A stretch of DNA of 64,000 nucleotides from Sodiomyces alkalinus F11 (lineage: Eukaryota; Ascomycota; Sordariomycetes; Glomerellales; Plectosphaerellaceae): positions 1,881,394 to 1,945,393 of the forward strand of contig NW_021167080.1 of assembly GCF_003711515.1 (NCBI RefSeq), in the 5' to 3' direction. The notes below the pieces were generated by a model. It had not been told where the DNA came from. It saw only the letters and a list, made by a program, of their open reading frames with translations, and did not search any database. Below are positions 22,673 to 35,189 of the stretch, piece by piece (the first letter of the stretch is position 1; each line of letters opens with the position of its first letter). Made by a program: the position numbers and the translations under genes.

Positions 22673-24295
22673 GATGACGACTACGACGGTTCTTCTCCTT
22701 TTCTTGTTCTTGCATTATTCCATCGGCAGCAAGCGAAATCGTCTTAGGTCGTGGACAGCCTTTCATCTCTCTTAACCTTAATATAGAGTAATAGTAGCGA
22801 GTAGTTGCATGTGGGGATAGCTACAAGTTTGTCGTGGACCCCTGGCCGAACCACGTAATACATCTGATAGATGATACAGAGAACACATGTCATCGCGGTT
22901 CAACTTGAATTCAGATGAGCAGACGGACTGATCTATTATTGTTACTGCTAGGAAAAGGGAAAAGAGCAAAGAGTAAAAAGGGTGGGCAAGATCCCCAAGA
23001 GTCTGTCCTCAAGACAAGGGAGGAGACCGCACCAGCCTGCTTCTCTCCCCTCGTTCACATTTGACCCTCCGAGAAGAGACTGAGAGACTGAAGAGACCCA
23101 TGTTGCCCTTGAGTGTCCGTCTTGGAGAAAAGACGCCCGACCCATCCTGTCCCGATAGTCTGCATGTGCGTAGCATGCGCCCCCCAGTACCATCTTCAGG
23201 GAATAAGCCCTGTAACCAAGTCTCTCTCTCCTGTTCAACACCCGTTTTTGCTTTACCCCGGTCCTCAACCCAAGCCAGAGAAATAAAATAAAATAAAATA
23301 AGAAGATATGAACTGTTGATGGTGCAATATGTGAATATAGATAGCGTGAGGTGTATGAACTCGCGCCCAACATATACAGGCGTCTCCGGTAGATAGGGAG
23401 AAGACAGCGGGAAAACGAAAGTAAACGGATGCACAAAGTGCAAACTGTCGAGTTACAAAAAGGAAATAAAATCGGGGGAAATTGAAAATATGAAAATTCT
23501 CCTTGCAAGGAGACAAAGGTAGCTGCAGGTTCGCGTGAGCGGTGCAAGTCTTCTGCGGTAGAAGCTATAGAGAGAGATCAATGATGTCAAAGAAATGTCG
23601 GTCTGAAAGGGGTATCGATGAGAAGAAGCGAGGGATTCGAGAGGTGAATATGCGGAAGCGTCGGGGGTATATATCTGTCCAGTGGAAGTTTGATCATGGA
23701 CCAGCTGCGTATGTGATATCAGGGGGGTTTCCCCCCTTTTCAGTCTCCTTTTTTTTGTCTTTCTCTTCCTCTTTGGAAGTAAGCCGTTCGTCGTGAGACG
23801 CCGTGGATCGTATAAGGTGTAAAGTTGAGGCCAAGAATATGTGCGAGAGTCGCTCCTCGTATGGGGATTGGTCGGCAGTGATGTTGAGAAACAATACCCA
23901 TCCGTCGAAGGACGCAGGACGCAGCGGCTGGGCACTGCGTCTCGATATCCTCTCCCAGGGGTGCTTCACCATCTCCCCATACTCCATCCCCCTTTCCCAC
24001 CGTGAAAAAGGAAACGCGAAATCCAACGCTTGGCAAGCACACACAACACACAACAAGCTTGTTACTTCGCCCGTCTATGTTGCCCGGTCCATATCCCGTA
24101 TCCCAGTCCCCGGAAGAGGAACCACAGCCAGCGCCGTTGGCACCATAAGGGCACCCATAATCCATGAAACGAAGAGCAGAAAGGGGGGCAAAATAAAAAT
24201 AAAAAAAAGGGACGAAAGAAAGCAACATGAACTCAAGGAGAGAAAAGAAAGAAAAGACGGCGAGAGAGGTAAAATTAGGGGAGCCCCTTGGCAGC
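22673..24295. other. Convergent intergenic region
   Basis: This lies between the 3' ends of the PXA gene (+) and the CENP-B HTH gene (-). It should hold both 3' UTRs. It contains an (AAAAT)n-like AATAAAATAAAATAAAATAA run near 23,281-23,300 and purine-rich tracts near 24,175-24,285. I see no supported gene. Confidence 0.5.
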
Positions 24296-25702
24296 TCATT
24301 CCACCATGGCAGCCCCGACTTTCAACGACCCCGACATCGCAGGAGGCGGCGGCCCCATCTCCGCATCCCCTTCCGGAATCCGCATCAGTCCCCCGATAGA
24401 AGAGAGGCCGGAGGTCTTGGACACCTGAAGCTGGAGCTGATGGAGCCGGAGTTTCTCCGTCAACCGCAGCACGGCCGTGTAGTCGCTGTGGTCCACGAAG
24501 CCAGTCGACGCCGCATTCTGGATGAAGCTGAGCAGCGTGTCGGCCGCTCGGCGGGCGTCTTCCTGCGAGGGGGACGACGGGGACGATACGACGGGGGTGG
24601 ACGAGAGGCCGCTGGTGGCGGTCGCTCGTCCGTTGCTGCCGCCGCTGCCGCTGCCGCTGCCGCTGTTGTGGTTGTTGTTGTGGTTGTTGTGGTTGTTGTG
24701 GTTGTTGTGGTTGTTGTTGTTGTCCATGGCGAACGGGTTCGCGTTCAGCTCGTGACCGGGGGATTCGAGGGCCGATGACGGAGCCGTGGCTGACGATGCC
24801 GCCGTTTGGAATCTCGGGGTGGTGGGGTCGCCGCCTGCTGCCGTGGCGGTGGTAGAGCTGGGTGGGTGGTTCACGAATTCGAGGTCCAGCGTCGGGAACG
24901 TCTGGCTTCTCGGCCGCTGGAAGCTCGAACCGGAGACGAGGCCGCCGTCCTGCATGTCGCGCACCTGGTCGTGGGGGAGGAAACCGCCGACGTTCGGATC
25001 AGGGGAGAAGCCGAACGGCCCCGTGGGGCTCAAGGGGGCGGCGGCCGGCCCTGCACCGAAAGAGGACGGCCCCGCGTCGGTCGGCTGCTGCTGCTGCTGC
25101 TGCTGTTTCTGCTGTGGGTTGTTGAGCGACGTGACGAAACCGAGGCTGGGGCTCGCGTCCTCGTCGCTCCGATCGGCGGACAAGGGCGACAACTGGCCGG
25201 TCGGCGACGTGGTCGAGATGATGCTGTTGTGGCCCAGGGAGGGCGAGGAGGTCGACAAATTAGCGGCATGGTGATGGTCGGGAATATTCGTCTCCGAGGC
25301 TCTCCGAAGCAGACGCCGCACGCCGATGCCGTTCTTCTGCTTGAACTTCTCGAGCCAGGTGCCGTTCTGCAGGGCCCGGATGTGGCTGTCGGCGTCGCCG
25401 CCCACGTTGGCGACAAAGTGGCGGGCCTGTTGGAGAATCTCCTCGTCCGACACATCCGACCCGTGGCGGACTTGCCGCCTGGCCCAGCTCGACATGGCCT
25501 TGTCGATGTCCGGGATCTTGCTCTTGGTGCGCTTGATGGGCGACTGACTCCTGTCTTCCGGGTAGAGATATTTCTCCTTGTTTCGCAAGACTTTGGACAC
25601 GGTGCTAAATTTTCGGGGGGGCAAAGGACCAGTGCGATTTGATGGTTAGACCTGCTGGCCCCTGGGGCGGAACAAAGGAACAAAGGAAGAAAGAAGGAAG
25701 GA

Positions 25703-25734
<32 letters not shown>

Positions 25735-26294
25735 AAAGAGCGGTGAAAAACTTGGGTCGGAGAGGATGTTTTGTTCTTGGTTCAGGGACCTACCTCCTCT
25801 CGACGCCGAACATGGCGCCGATTTCGGTTTGCTTCATGTTGGGGTTCTCGAGATGATACTGGCACATCCTTCTCCTGTCGTCGTCGGTCAAGGTCTTGCG
25901 CGGCGTCGACTGGGACACGCCGGACGGCCGTGTCATCTTGGACGGGGTGGGCGCCGCTATCATGGAGGGCATGCTTAAGGGGGGCGCCGAATGCGAGTGC
26001 GCCGCGAGGGCCGAGTAGCTGTTCGGGTTGGTGAGCATGCTCGGCCACGCCGGCTGCTGGGACGGTATGGTGAGCATCGACAGGTGTGCGTGAGGTTGAC
26101 GTTGGTGATGGGGTTGCATCGATTGCAAGGGCAACGGCGGCGGCGGCATCCTGGGCATGGAATCGGACGAGAAGCCTTGATGTGAGCTATGGGGGGCATA
26201 GCTGAAGCTGCCATAGTCTGACATGGTGTTTTGGCTATATGGACTCATGTCGGCCCAGGGTTCATTGTTATGAGGTGTGCTGTGATGATGAGAG

Positions 26295-26335
<41 letters not shown>

Positions 26336-26506
26336 TTGTTGTTCTTGTTGTTGTTGTTGCTGTTGTTGTTGCTGCTGTTGTTGCTGCTGCTGCTGTTCTT
26401 GTTGCTGTTGCTGCTGGGGCTGGGGCTGATGATGGCTGTTGAATGCGTGGTCCGGGGAGAGGTGACTCTCCTCGTCAACCTCAGAAAGCAGGATGGATGG
26501 GTTCAT
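24296..26506 (-). CDS. CENP-B-type HTH DNA-binding protein, poly-Gln
   Basis: Exons (minus strand) are 26,506-25,794 and 25,604-24,296, giving 673 residues. The N-terminal third is acidic then Gln-rich (a run with few interruptions near residues 30-75), followed by Pro/His/Met-rich sequence. Near residues 210-258 lies a CENP-B N-terminal helix-turn-helix (a LTDDDRRRMCQYH helix, the KQTEIGAMFGVERSTVSKVL turn), split by the intron exactly in the recognition region. A second CENP-B-type HTH follows at about residues 270-335 (AMSSWARRQ, DEEILQQARHFV). The C-terminal half is Ser/Pro/Asn-rich with a small poly-Gln and (NHN) repeats and ends in a conserved helical stretch. No DDE transposase domain is present, so this is likely a domesticated transcription or chromatin factor rather than a transposon. 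The ATG at 26,506 was chosen because the open frame above it reaches a stop without another ATG; an upstream exon is possible. Confidence 0.82.
25680..25740. repeat. (GAAA)n microsatellite in intron
   Basis: A GAAA/GAAG-rich run lies inside the single intron (25,605-25,793) of the CENP-B HTH gene. On the transcript it forms a pyrimidine-rich tract upstream of the TTTAG acceptor. Confidence 0.8.
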
Positions 26507-29500
26507 GTCTTGTATCTTTCCCTTGAGACTATCAGGGGACAATGGGATAAGGATGGCCAGGGACGACTCCGGGCGCCAGACGACGGCAGCATGCGTGCGA
26601 CCCTGGAAGGTTGGGTCGGTAGAGGCAGAGGTAGCGGCAGAGGTTGCGATAGAGGTAGTGTCGGGTATCGCGGCGCCGGATGCGAGAGCCTGGTAGACAG
26701 CCACTCGATGGACGTGTGGGGGATGCCTGTTCCCCGGTAGACACTAGGTCGGTCTGGCTTCATGAATGGAAGACATGCAGGAGGAAAGAGGTTGGCCAAG
26801 TGGTTGTGGGGTTGCGTCGTGCAAGCAGTTTGCGTCCTGAGTACGGATAGACGTACGTTGTAGGCAAAAGGTTCAAGTTGGAAACCCGAGCGAGGTCCGC
26901 GGACGCAGATCCGATGCAGGTGTGCCGGAGGTGCAGCAAGCAATGGGGATTGGGGGTGAAGGGGGAGGGGGAAGAGGAGGGGGGCGCCAAGATGATGTGA
27001 TGGACACTGCTTCCCCTGAAGAGAAGGAGTGAGAAGGCGTAAGTTGGTCGTTTCTCTCTGTGAAGCCCCGGCCGTGTATTCTTCCCTGGCCTAGGTCGGA
27101 TGTCGTTATAGTTGTGGCTGGCTGTAGGCCGGCCCGTCTTGCGCGGTTTGACTATCTTCTCCAACTCGACCCTCGAAGCGGTTGCGATCCCGTGGGCGCA
27201 AAGCAAGTGCCTGCCGATAGACAAAGAACTCGAAGGCCACCAGGCGGGTGGAGCGAGTTGACCGGAGAGACGCACGAGAAGCGCTGGCTAACAAAAGCAA
27301 ACAAGATCCGTTGCACGGACGCAAAAGCCGGTAAGTCGTGGGAATATGTAGTCGAGTAACGAGTTGTTGGAGACATTTGGTGAAGGTAAAGGGACTGACA
27401 CAAAGAACATGAAGACAGACAGCTCGGCAGAGAGACCGAATACCGACAGAACTGACAGACAGATCGATGCAGTAACAAAAGCAATGGGCTAGGCCATACA
27501 CTAATATGTAATAACGTCCATACTCCTTGACCTTACGTAGGTATGTATGTATGTATTATACCATACCCCGAGCCGGCCGGTGTCTAGTGGAGGTTTCCGT
27601 CGACAATACCGGCAAGGATAGTTCGGACGAGCGAGGGACGAGGACGAGAAAAGGGGGGTGTAATATCTCGCCGACGCATGGTGAGCACTGACAGAGAGGT
27701 CTCGGGGGGTAGGGGTAAAAGCCAAGGGGTGGGGGGAAGACGGACTGGGGATGGGGGAGGGCAGGGATTAAGGTGGGTTAAGGGGGGTTAAGGGGGGTGT
27801 GGATGATGGGCCCGTGGGCAGGATTAGGATTGGATCTATCCGAATGAAGCATGAAGAGACGGAGAAGGAGAAGGAGGGGAATGCCCGTGCCCGTTTAACT
27901 CTTGGATGTCTGATGGTAATGCTACCCGCAACAGGGGCCCCCTGAACAGTTGATCTCTTCTCTGTTCTCTCTCTGTGTCAACTTGTCAAGATAGGAAAAA
28001 TAGCAAGACAAGACAGCGGGATAATGATGTGGTAATCTACTCAATACGTTGTGGGTAGCGAGAGACATTTGTTTCGGGTATGATACGATAATACGTAGGG
28101 GGGGAGGGGAGGTGGCGTGGGATATGCTCTCAGCCTCTCTCAGGATGGTCGTTGAAGAATTGCTGACATGAGAGACACATCGAGATGGCTCTAGGGGTCG
28201 AACAGAAGATAATTCCGAGGGCAGGGTAAAAGTGTACATGTATGAACCAGAGAAGAAGGCCGTGGGGCAACCCGTCGAGTCGGCGTGTCGGGCAATAGGA
28301 GGTTGAACCGGCCAAATGAGTGTCTTATCCGGTCCTTTCTGATGATGATTGATGCTCGCTGAAGAAGATGGGCCGCCCCGAAGCGCTGTCAATCGTGCGA
28401 GTCAAGGCTTGTAGTGTGTAATGAGGCATTTGGGCAGGCTTGTTGGTTAGTCTGTCATGGTCTTCTTGGCTGTCGTTTTTCGTCTCCTTTTTTCTTTCTT
28501 TTTCTCCCTTCTTATTCATCCCCTTTCTTCTTTTTCCTTCCCCTTGCCCTTTGTCTTCAACTGCTCAGTTGTCATCCGGCCTTCTCAGGGTGAGGGTAAA
28601 GACATCCATCGTCTTCATCAACTTGTCGTCCTTCTCTCAGTCGTCGCATCGACAACCGGCCCCTTCACCGCTCCCGCTTTCGCTTCCGCTTCCCCCGTCC
28701 GTCCTCCTCCTCTCCTCCATCTCCCCTTCTCTGAAGCGAAGCTAGGGTAACGGGCGGGCCCGGAAGGCGCCTATGTCTTAGCGGCTTTGCCCCCCCCCTT
28801 GCCTCACTGAACGCCATGCTTTCCGAGAGCCAATACTCGGTGATCATATGTAACTCGTGATCGTGATCATAGTCGTGATGGGATCTCGGAATTAGCCTGT
28901 CGCGTCTCCTTCTCTCACTTCTCCCCCGCCCTCCGTTCTTCCACTCAGCAAGGGACGTGTAATCATCTGCTAACGAGAAACAGGGGAAAGGCCCTGTCAG
29001 CGTCCAGTCCGCCGTCCCAGTGGACAGCCGGCAAGACGAGCTGGGATAACCCCGGCTCACACCGAGTACAACGTACAACGTACTTCACGACCAGGTGCAG
29101 GGGCGGTATTTTGAACCGCATCGTCGCCTCTCGTCGCTCCAGTCCTCTTCTCTCCCTCTTTGCGTTTCCCCACGTCTGAGATCCTGAGCTCAAGTCCTCT
29201 TTGCTTTTTCTTCATTTTTTTTTTTTTTTTTCCTCCGTCGAGGTCAAGGTTCTTTCTGCCCCTCACCTGCAGTGGTCAAGCCTTGACCATGACAGACGGG
29301 AAAATGTCAGCCATCTCGCACGCGCCGTTGACATCCCCCCCTGGTAGTCTTTCCTTCGAGCGCCACCCCCACCAGTGACCGGTATCCGCCGTTCCGCCCT
29401 CAACCGACAAATAACGCGCGGAAGAACGGTGTAACCTGGGATTTCCCATCCTCAGCTCGCTCTGACCTCAATGACAGCCTCGAGTCAAAGAGTGTCGTCG

Positions 29501-32500
29501 CACCGTCACGTCCTCGTCGAGGAATCCGTACATGTACTCATCTATCCAACTTGCGCCACCTCGGATGACTCGGATCTGACTTTGCCAAGCTGATAACACA
29601 ACGTACACGTACACGGTACCGTCCCCAAACATATGGTAAATGTACCTACCGTACGGTTGTAATATGGTCATATGGTCCGTCCTGCGGGAGCTAATGGGAC
29701 GGGCCTTTTCTCTTCCTTGAGCACGATGCGAGATGCGATGATGCGATGATCTACCAGGTCAGGCATCCCCGTTGCCAAACCAAATCCTTGGACCTCGTCG
29801 CCCTGGATTGGCTTTTGCAATGTGCGATGGAAGTACGTATTATTAGTGGCCCAGTTCGGCAGCCCCTTCCTGTCGCCTGTGCTCCGTCGCTCCGCTGCTC
29901 CGTCTACTCGTGGAGGACCGTGGAGTCGTACACTACCCGTACGAATTCGCATCGCATTCGTTCCCCCCCTTCTCCGCCGGAAGAGGATTCGGCGACCGCC
30001 ATCCGTACGGGAAATGTGGAGGAGGGGGCCAGAAGCGGAAGGACCGCGTCTTGTCCAACAGCATAGCATGTCTCGGACTCGAGCTGAACAGGAAATGGAA
30101 CATACAACGCACCGTACACCATTGGTCATAATTGCCTGGCCACAGCGAATTCCGTCGAGTCTTGCCATTGGCCTGCATACGTTCAGCGAGAGGCCATCCC
30201 GGATTCCAGTTGGTCAGTTCAAGTTCCATTATCACCGGCTGAACGGGATGCGGACTTGTGAGGGGAGAATATGGCCGACAATGATGACGACCCTGTCAGA
30301 TCGGGCACCTTCTTTCTACCTATCCGTACGTTAGTAGATGCCCCCCAGGTCCCTCGCCTTCTCACAATATGATTGTCATGTGAGACATTTTGGCTGGGCG
30401 TTGGCGCTAGAGACGACTCTGTACTCCGTACGTGAAGAGTGCGTAACGTTGTACCGTAGATTATAATGCCTATTCAGAATTAATCATGATTAGTGCAGTC
30501 GGCTTGCATGAGAGCCACGAGGGCGTCAGGGGCCCGAAAAGCGGCCGGCCAGAGTTTCCAACCGACCGTGTAGAATGATTCCATGACAGATCCGGTCGTA
30601 AGGCTAGCCGTCTCTCGTCTCTCGTCTCTCGTCCATTGTGCAGAATAGCAGAACCGGACATCGTCAAAGCTCACTCCAGCACCACCCTCTCCCCACAGCA
30701 GGCCAATGCCCATGTTATGCTTATGCTGCAAGCAACCCCCCCCCTAACCATCTTGTGATCAACACCACACGTACCTGTGAGAACACATGCTGTACGTGTA
30801 GAACTCGAGAAATCGAATCAATGTGCACAATCGCGCCGCGGCCCGCCCTCTTTGCGCCCAAAGAACCCGGGACATCCTCAATGTATGAAGCAACGACCAG
30901 GCCAGCCAGGGAGCTCGAGCACCACTGCAGCAGTCATAGGCCACCCGTGGGACGTCCGTGCCCTTGCGCTCGTCCTTTTCCCAATGCGGTCTTTTCCCCT
31001 CAACACCATGCCTGTCTGGGGGACAGACGAGGATCGAAAGGCTTGCAGCAGTGACGGGCCCAGGGAGCGAACCGTGGGTTGGCGAAAACTGGACCGGCAA
31101 GTGGATACGCAAAATTAGGACTGGACTGCGGAAACAGGGGGCGGGCGGGCGGTATGGGTGTGCGAGCGCCGAGGACGAGTACGAGGGGGGGGACCGCTCC
31201 CAATGTCTAAGAAACCTGCATCCTTGCTCCCGACAGCTAGGACGGACAGGTACGGTGGGAACACAAAGTAAAAGAAGGGCAACCCGCGACGATCGTTGGA
31301 GCTTCTCAATGACATCAAGTTGGTATGTTTGCCGCGTATGGCGTAATGATGAGCGGCCTTCGTCCGAGTCAGATGCGGTGAAGATGCACGCCAAATGCGG
31401 CTTTCTTCTCCTTCGTACAGTACGTGTACGAGTGGAAAGAAAGCAAGGCCACGAAGATGACAGAAAAAGATAGGAGGCCCACTCCTGCTGGTTGACTGAC
31501 TAACTGACAGCCACCCACTCCCCTCTGGCACCCTGGCACGGGCCTCGGCGGCAAAAGGAGGCTTCTGAAAGGTCAGTTTGAGAGACCGGGGGGGGGGCGG
31601 GGCTCTGTGGGTAGGATTCGCCCTGCAGCAACTACTGGCCAGGAATTTTTCCTCCAGGAGAGCAATTCAGCACGAGCATAGTGACCGGCAGAATTCGATT
31701 CGCAGGGCCAACAACACCAGGTCAAAGTCGACGAGGTCCCTTCGTAAGTCGGAAGCCGGGTCGATTCGATTCGAGTCGAGTCCACATGAGCTATTCGCAC
31801 ATATGCCGCCCAACACACTTGATGAAGCAAAGAGTGCGATGTGGGACCTGGTCAGCCACCAGAGAAATCCGTACATAACGCCTTGCCGTCGAGTCGATCG
31901 AGTCGATCGAGTTTGTTTTTGACCTCGTTGCAATTCGTTGAGAGAGAAAAAGAGAGGAAAAAAAAAAAAAAAAAAGGGAGACGGACAAAGGTCCAGGAAA
32001 TGCTGCTTCCACTCCATGCACCCCTTTCCCCGTATGCGGCCGAGTCGTCGACCCTAACCCTGCGCTGGGGTTTGTACCAGCCTGCATGCATCGCATTCCC
32101 CACGCTTATCTCCCAGCCCATACGTGTGTTGGCCGCATAGTAAGCGACCGTCGGTTATGCAACCTCGCCGCCATTGTTGCGACATCAAGCCCTTCACCTG
32201 GGTACGCGGGTCCTTGTGACGTATTATTGAGATGTTTAATAAAAAGCCGTCTTCGTCTTGTCGTCGTCTTCTCACGAGCCCGCCACAGAAAAGTATCCTG
32301 CGACTTGACGAAAGACCGAGTAGGAGCCAGTGCCAGTGCCAGTGCCAGTGCCATGGTGTCGCGAGGCTGATTCGCGTCTATCTATTGTACGGTCCGAAGG
32401 GGGGTCGGAGAATGCTGCGAAAGAACACAGACCCAAGATAACATTTTGCTGATGTTTCTGCCTCATCGCTGTCTCCCTTCGCACTATCGGATGTCAACCG

Positions 32501-32795
32501 CCGGTACGACGTTCCTTGGCGCTGTTCAAGGTCAGCCGTGCTACCCCCCCGGACGAGAGTATTCAAAGGCGCCACACACGAGGCCCAGTGATTTTGCTTG
32601 CTCCAGCGGAGCACTAGGTACATCACCGTCCATCCATTCTACAACGTATGTCTACCGCCTTGGGGTGTTGATGGTCCCCGAGCCAGGCGCAATCATGGTC
32701 ATCAAGTCGTGAATTCGCTTCGTCAGTTGACAAGGTACTATGTGTCGGGTTTGTTTCTTCTTCTTCTTTTCCAATCCTCTTCGTGTACCTTTTTT
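26507..32795. other. 6.3-kb gene-free region upstream of the HTH gene
   Basis: This is the 5' region of the CENP-B HTH gene and the 3' region of DRG1. No reading frame resembles a known protein. It holds G-rich tracts near 27,720-27,800, long pyrimidine tracts near 28,470-28,560 and 28,670-28,730, a T-run at 29,216-29,230, a GTCGATCGA repeat near 31,893-31,915, an A-run at 31,958-31,975 and a GCCAGT hexamer repeat at 32,328-32,353. A long, structured upstream region is typical of developmentally regulated fungal transcription factors, but no site can be named. Confidence 0.5.
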
Positions 32796-34491
32796 TTATC
32801 GCTTGACAATGGTTACTGTTCATACAGATGTGTCAGACAGTTTGTTTTGCTTGTCATAGTGTCGGTGGGTGGAGTGGGTAAGGGGCGGTAAGGGGGCAAG
32901 GGGGTAAGGGGGCAAGGGGCAAGGGGGCCAGCGGGACCACGAACCAATATCTTCATCGGCGAGCTCGTGAGACAGGCCAACTCGCTGCGGTTGGTGCTTG
33001 ACAGACTTTCCGTAGACGATTGCGGTCTTGAAGTTATCAACGATGGTCCGATGGATGGCATTGCACTACGTATACGGGAGTATTGCGGTCAATTAGCCGG
33101 TCCGGAAAAGACGATAAGGGGATGTAAGGGGATGTAAGGGGATGGCGCCCAGGACCGTGCATGCGGTCTGGTGGACGGTGGCAATGACGGACGACTTACA
33201 AAGTCCTCGACAGTACATCGGTTAGAACGAAGGACGACCGGCTCGTTGTAATCTGGCAACTTTCCTTTTGGCTTTGTGTATACCCGAACTAGCCTGAGTT
33301 TGTCCCACCTGTGTGCGCAAGACGTGTTAATAGCCGTCGATCATCCCGGTGGTGGGCCTACCGTTAAGCAAATCACCGCCATGACAATCGTAACAAGAGA
33401 CTTACATGGCTTCCAAAAGTTCGTCAATGTTCCATCCATGCTCGGAGCTGACCGGGACAGCGTTGGGGATCCGGTAGAGTAGGTCGAGCTCCTCAATACT
33501 GATCGCGTCGATCTTGTTCAGCACATAGATGACGGGGATGTAGCTGCGACTCCTTTCCTCGAGCACGTCGATGACGTCGTCGATGGTCGCATCGCAGCGA
33601 ATGGCAATGTCCGCAGAGTTGATCCGGTATTCGTTCATGACCGCCTTGATCTCTTCGTGGGTGATGTTGGTCAGGGGCACGGTGCTGGTGATGTTCAACC
33701 CGCCCTTGTCCTTCTTCTTGAACGTGATGTTAGGGGGTTGCTTGTTTAGACGGATGCCGAAGCCCTCCAACTCGGTCTCGATGACCCGCTTGTCGGTCAG
33801 AGGCTTGTTCACGTCGAGGATGATGAAAATTAGATGGCACGTCTTGGCCACAGCAATGACCTGTCGACCTCGACCTCGACCATCCTTGGCTCCTTCGATG
33901 ATACCGGGCAAGTCGATGACTTGAAGAGGGGCACCTAGAACGCGAGAGAAAGGAGAATCTCCAGTTAGGCATACCACTCGGCCGGGCTTGCTTGCCATTG
34001 GGGTCGCGGTCTTACCGTTGTACTTGAGCTGACCTGGCACCGAGGTCAAAGTCGTGAACTCATAGGCAGCGGCCTCGGAGTACTGTCCAGTCAGATGGCT
34101 CATCAGGGTACTTTTGCCAACCGAAGGAAAGCCGATGAAACCGATACTGGCCACGCCTGTCCTGGCGACATCGAACCCCGTGCCTCCGCCGCCGCTAGTT
34201 CCCGATGGGGTCAGAAGCTCTCTCTTTAGTTTGGCCAGCTTCGCCTTCAGTTGACCCAGATGGAAGGATGTCGCCTTATTCTTCTGGGTTTTGGCCATCT
34301 GCAGTGGATTGTCATGTCAGTCGATTGGTTTCGCCCACGAGGGAATTCGGAATCGGTGACTCGTACTTCGGCCTCAATATCCTTGATCTGTGATAAGTAG
34401 CGGTTAGCCATATTGTCCATGATAGTTATTGTCTCTCAAGATGAGCATCGGTTGTTCAAGCGCGTCCTACCTTGTCTACAGTGGTCGCCAT
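32796..34491 (-). CDS. RBG1: DRG1/RBG1 developmentally regulated GTPase
   Basis: Seven exons (minus strand): 34,491-34,471, 34,387-34,367, 34,298-34,016, 33,934-33,406, 33,308-33,200, 33,065-32,945 and 32,815-32,796. They total 367 residues, the length of DRG1 in other eukaryotes. The N-terminal helical region ([18 protein letters not shown]) precedes an OBG-type G domain: P-loop GFPSVGKST near residues 70-78, DLPGIIEGA (G3) and NKID (G4). The C-terminus is a TGS domain ending VTIVKR. DRG proteins bind translating ribosomes together with a DFRP partner (yeast Rbg1 with Tma46). All introns are GT-AG; the last uses a GTTCGT donor. The first two exons are only 21 nt and the final coding part only 20 nt, found by looking for the conserved termini. 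Longer readings into introns at 33,935-34,015 and 32,816-32,944 are artefacts. Confidence 0.93.
32870..32935 (+). other. G-tract run in the last DRG1 intron
   Basis: The plus strand carries many GGGG/GGGGG tracts separated by TAA, CAA or CC, so it could form G-quadruplexes. It lies within the 129-bp final intron; on the transcript it is C-rich and forms part of the pyrimidine content. Confidence 0.6.
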
Positions 34492-35045
34492 GGTTGCGGT
34501 GTTGTCCGAGCTACCCTCCTGTTATGGTGGTCGGTGAGCAAGACAGCCCTCGTTGCTGGAAAAGAAGGGTGAAAGGAAGCAAGAAAACGTCTGAAATGAA
34601 GACCCGCGGTGGATAGCTCGCTCAATGAGGCTCTATTTCTGTTTCGACGGGACTTTTGAGGATCGCGATTGGAGTTGTAAATGCTACGTTGGGCGGTTGT
34701 TGGTTGTCCGATATTACTGTGCAAACACCAGTGGGGTAAAATTTTGGCGGGGTGCGGAATTTGGCCCTTTGTTTGGTCTGGGGAGAGTTTTAGTCCGGAT
34801 CCTTGAGGCTTCCAAGGCGTGATGTCACTAATCAGAAAATCATCACGTGACACATCGAAGATGAAAGTACACAGAAAACACAACTATAAAGCGGGAGAGA
34901 AAAGTGGTGGGAATAAAAAGAGATAAGAGGGCAGCAGATGTAGCCGAAATAAGACTTGTCAATCACAGTACATCAGTCACACACACACAAACCAACGGAG
35001 AGAGAATAAAAAAATAAAATAAAAATAAAAAGGCACAAAGAGGAC
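34492..35045. other. DRG1 promoter region
   Basis: This 550-bp stretch lies upstream of DRG1 (minus) and downstream of the tRNA. It contains A-rich sequence with AATAAAA runs at 35,005-35,030. No gene is visible. Confidence 0.45.
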
Positions 35046-35050
35046 AAAAA
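35046..35050 (-). terminator. Pol III terminator of tRNA-iMet
   Basis: Five T residues on the minus strand begin nine bases after the mature tRNA end, the usual RNA polymerase III stop signal. Confidence 0.75.
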
Positions 35051-35059
35051 TATCAAGTT

Positions 35060-35130
35060 AGCAACTGAACGTTTCGATCGTTCGACCTCCGGGTTATGAG
35101 CCCGGCGCGCTTCCGCTGCGCCAAGTTGCT
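35060..35130 (-). tRNA. tRNA-Met (CAT), initiator type
   Basis: The minus strand folds into a 71-nt cloverleaf: acceptor AGCAACT/AGTTGCT (7 bp), D arm GCGC/GCGC, anticodon stem CCGGG/CCCGG with loop CTCATAA (anticodon CAT at 35,096-35,098), variable AGGTC, and T stem GAACG/CGTTC. Initiator hallmarks are the A1-T72 end pair, GGG/CCC pairs in the anticodon stem and the T loop ATCGAAA in place of TTCGANN. There is no intron. A MITE sits 59 bp upstream of its 5' end. Confidence 0.93.
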
Positions 35131-35189
35131 TTAGAACCTGATTGGAAGGCTGGTCAACTTTTGGTCGCTATAAGGCAAATAGCTGCCAT

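Noticed and set aside
22948..24228. Overlapping minus-strand readings of up to 199 codons
   Set aside because: Tyr/Leu/Ser-rich with no family match, lying in convergent 3' UTR sequence.
27720..27800. GGTTAAGGGG repeats resembling telomere sequence
   Set aside because: Only a few irregular units and not TTAGGG; the region lies between ordinary genes.
30759..31394. 211-codon minus-strand reading upstream of the HTH gene
   Set aside because: No domain, irregular composition, no splice support and overlapping readings of similar length on the other strand.
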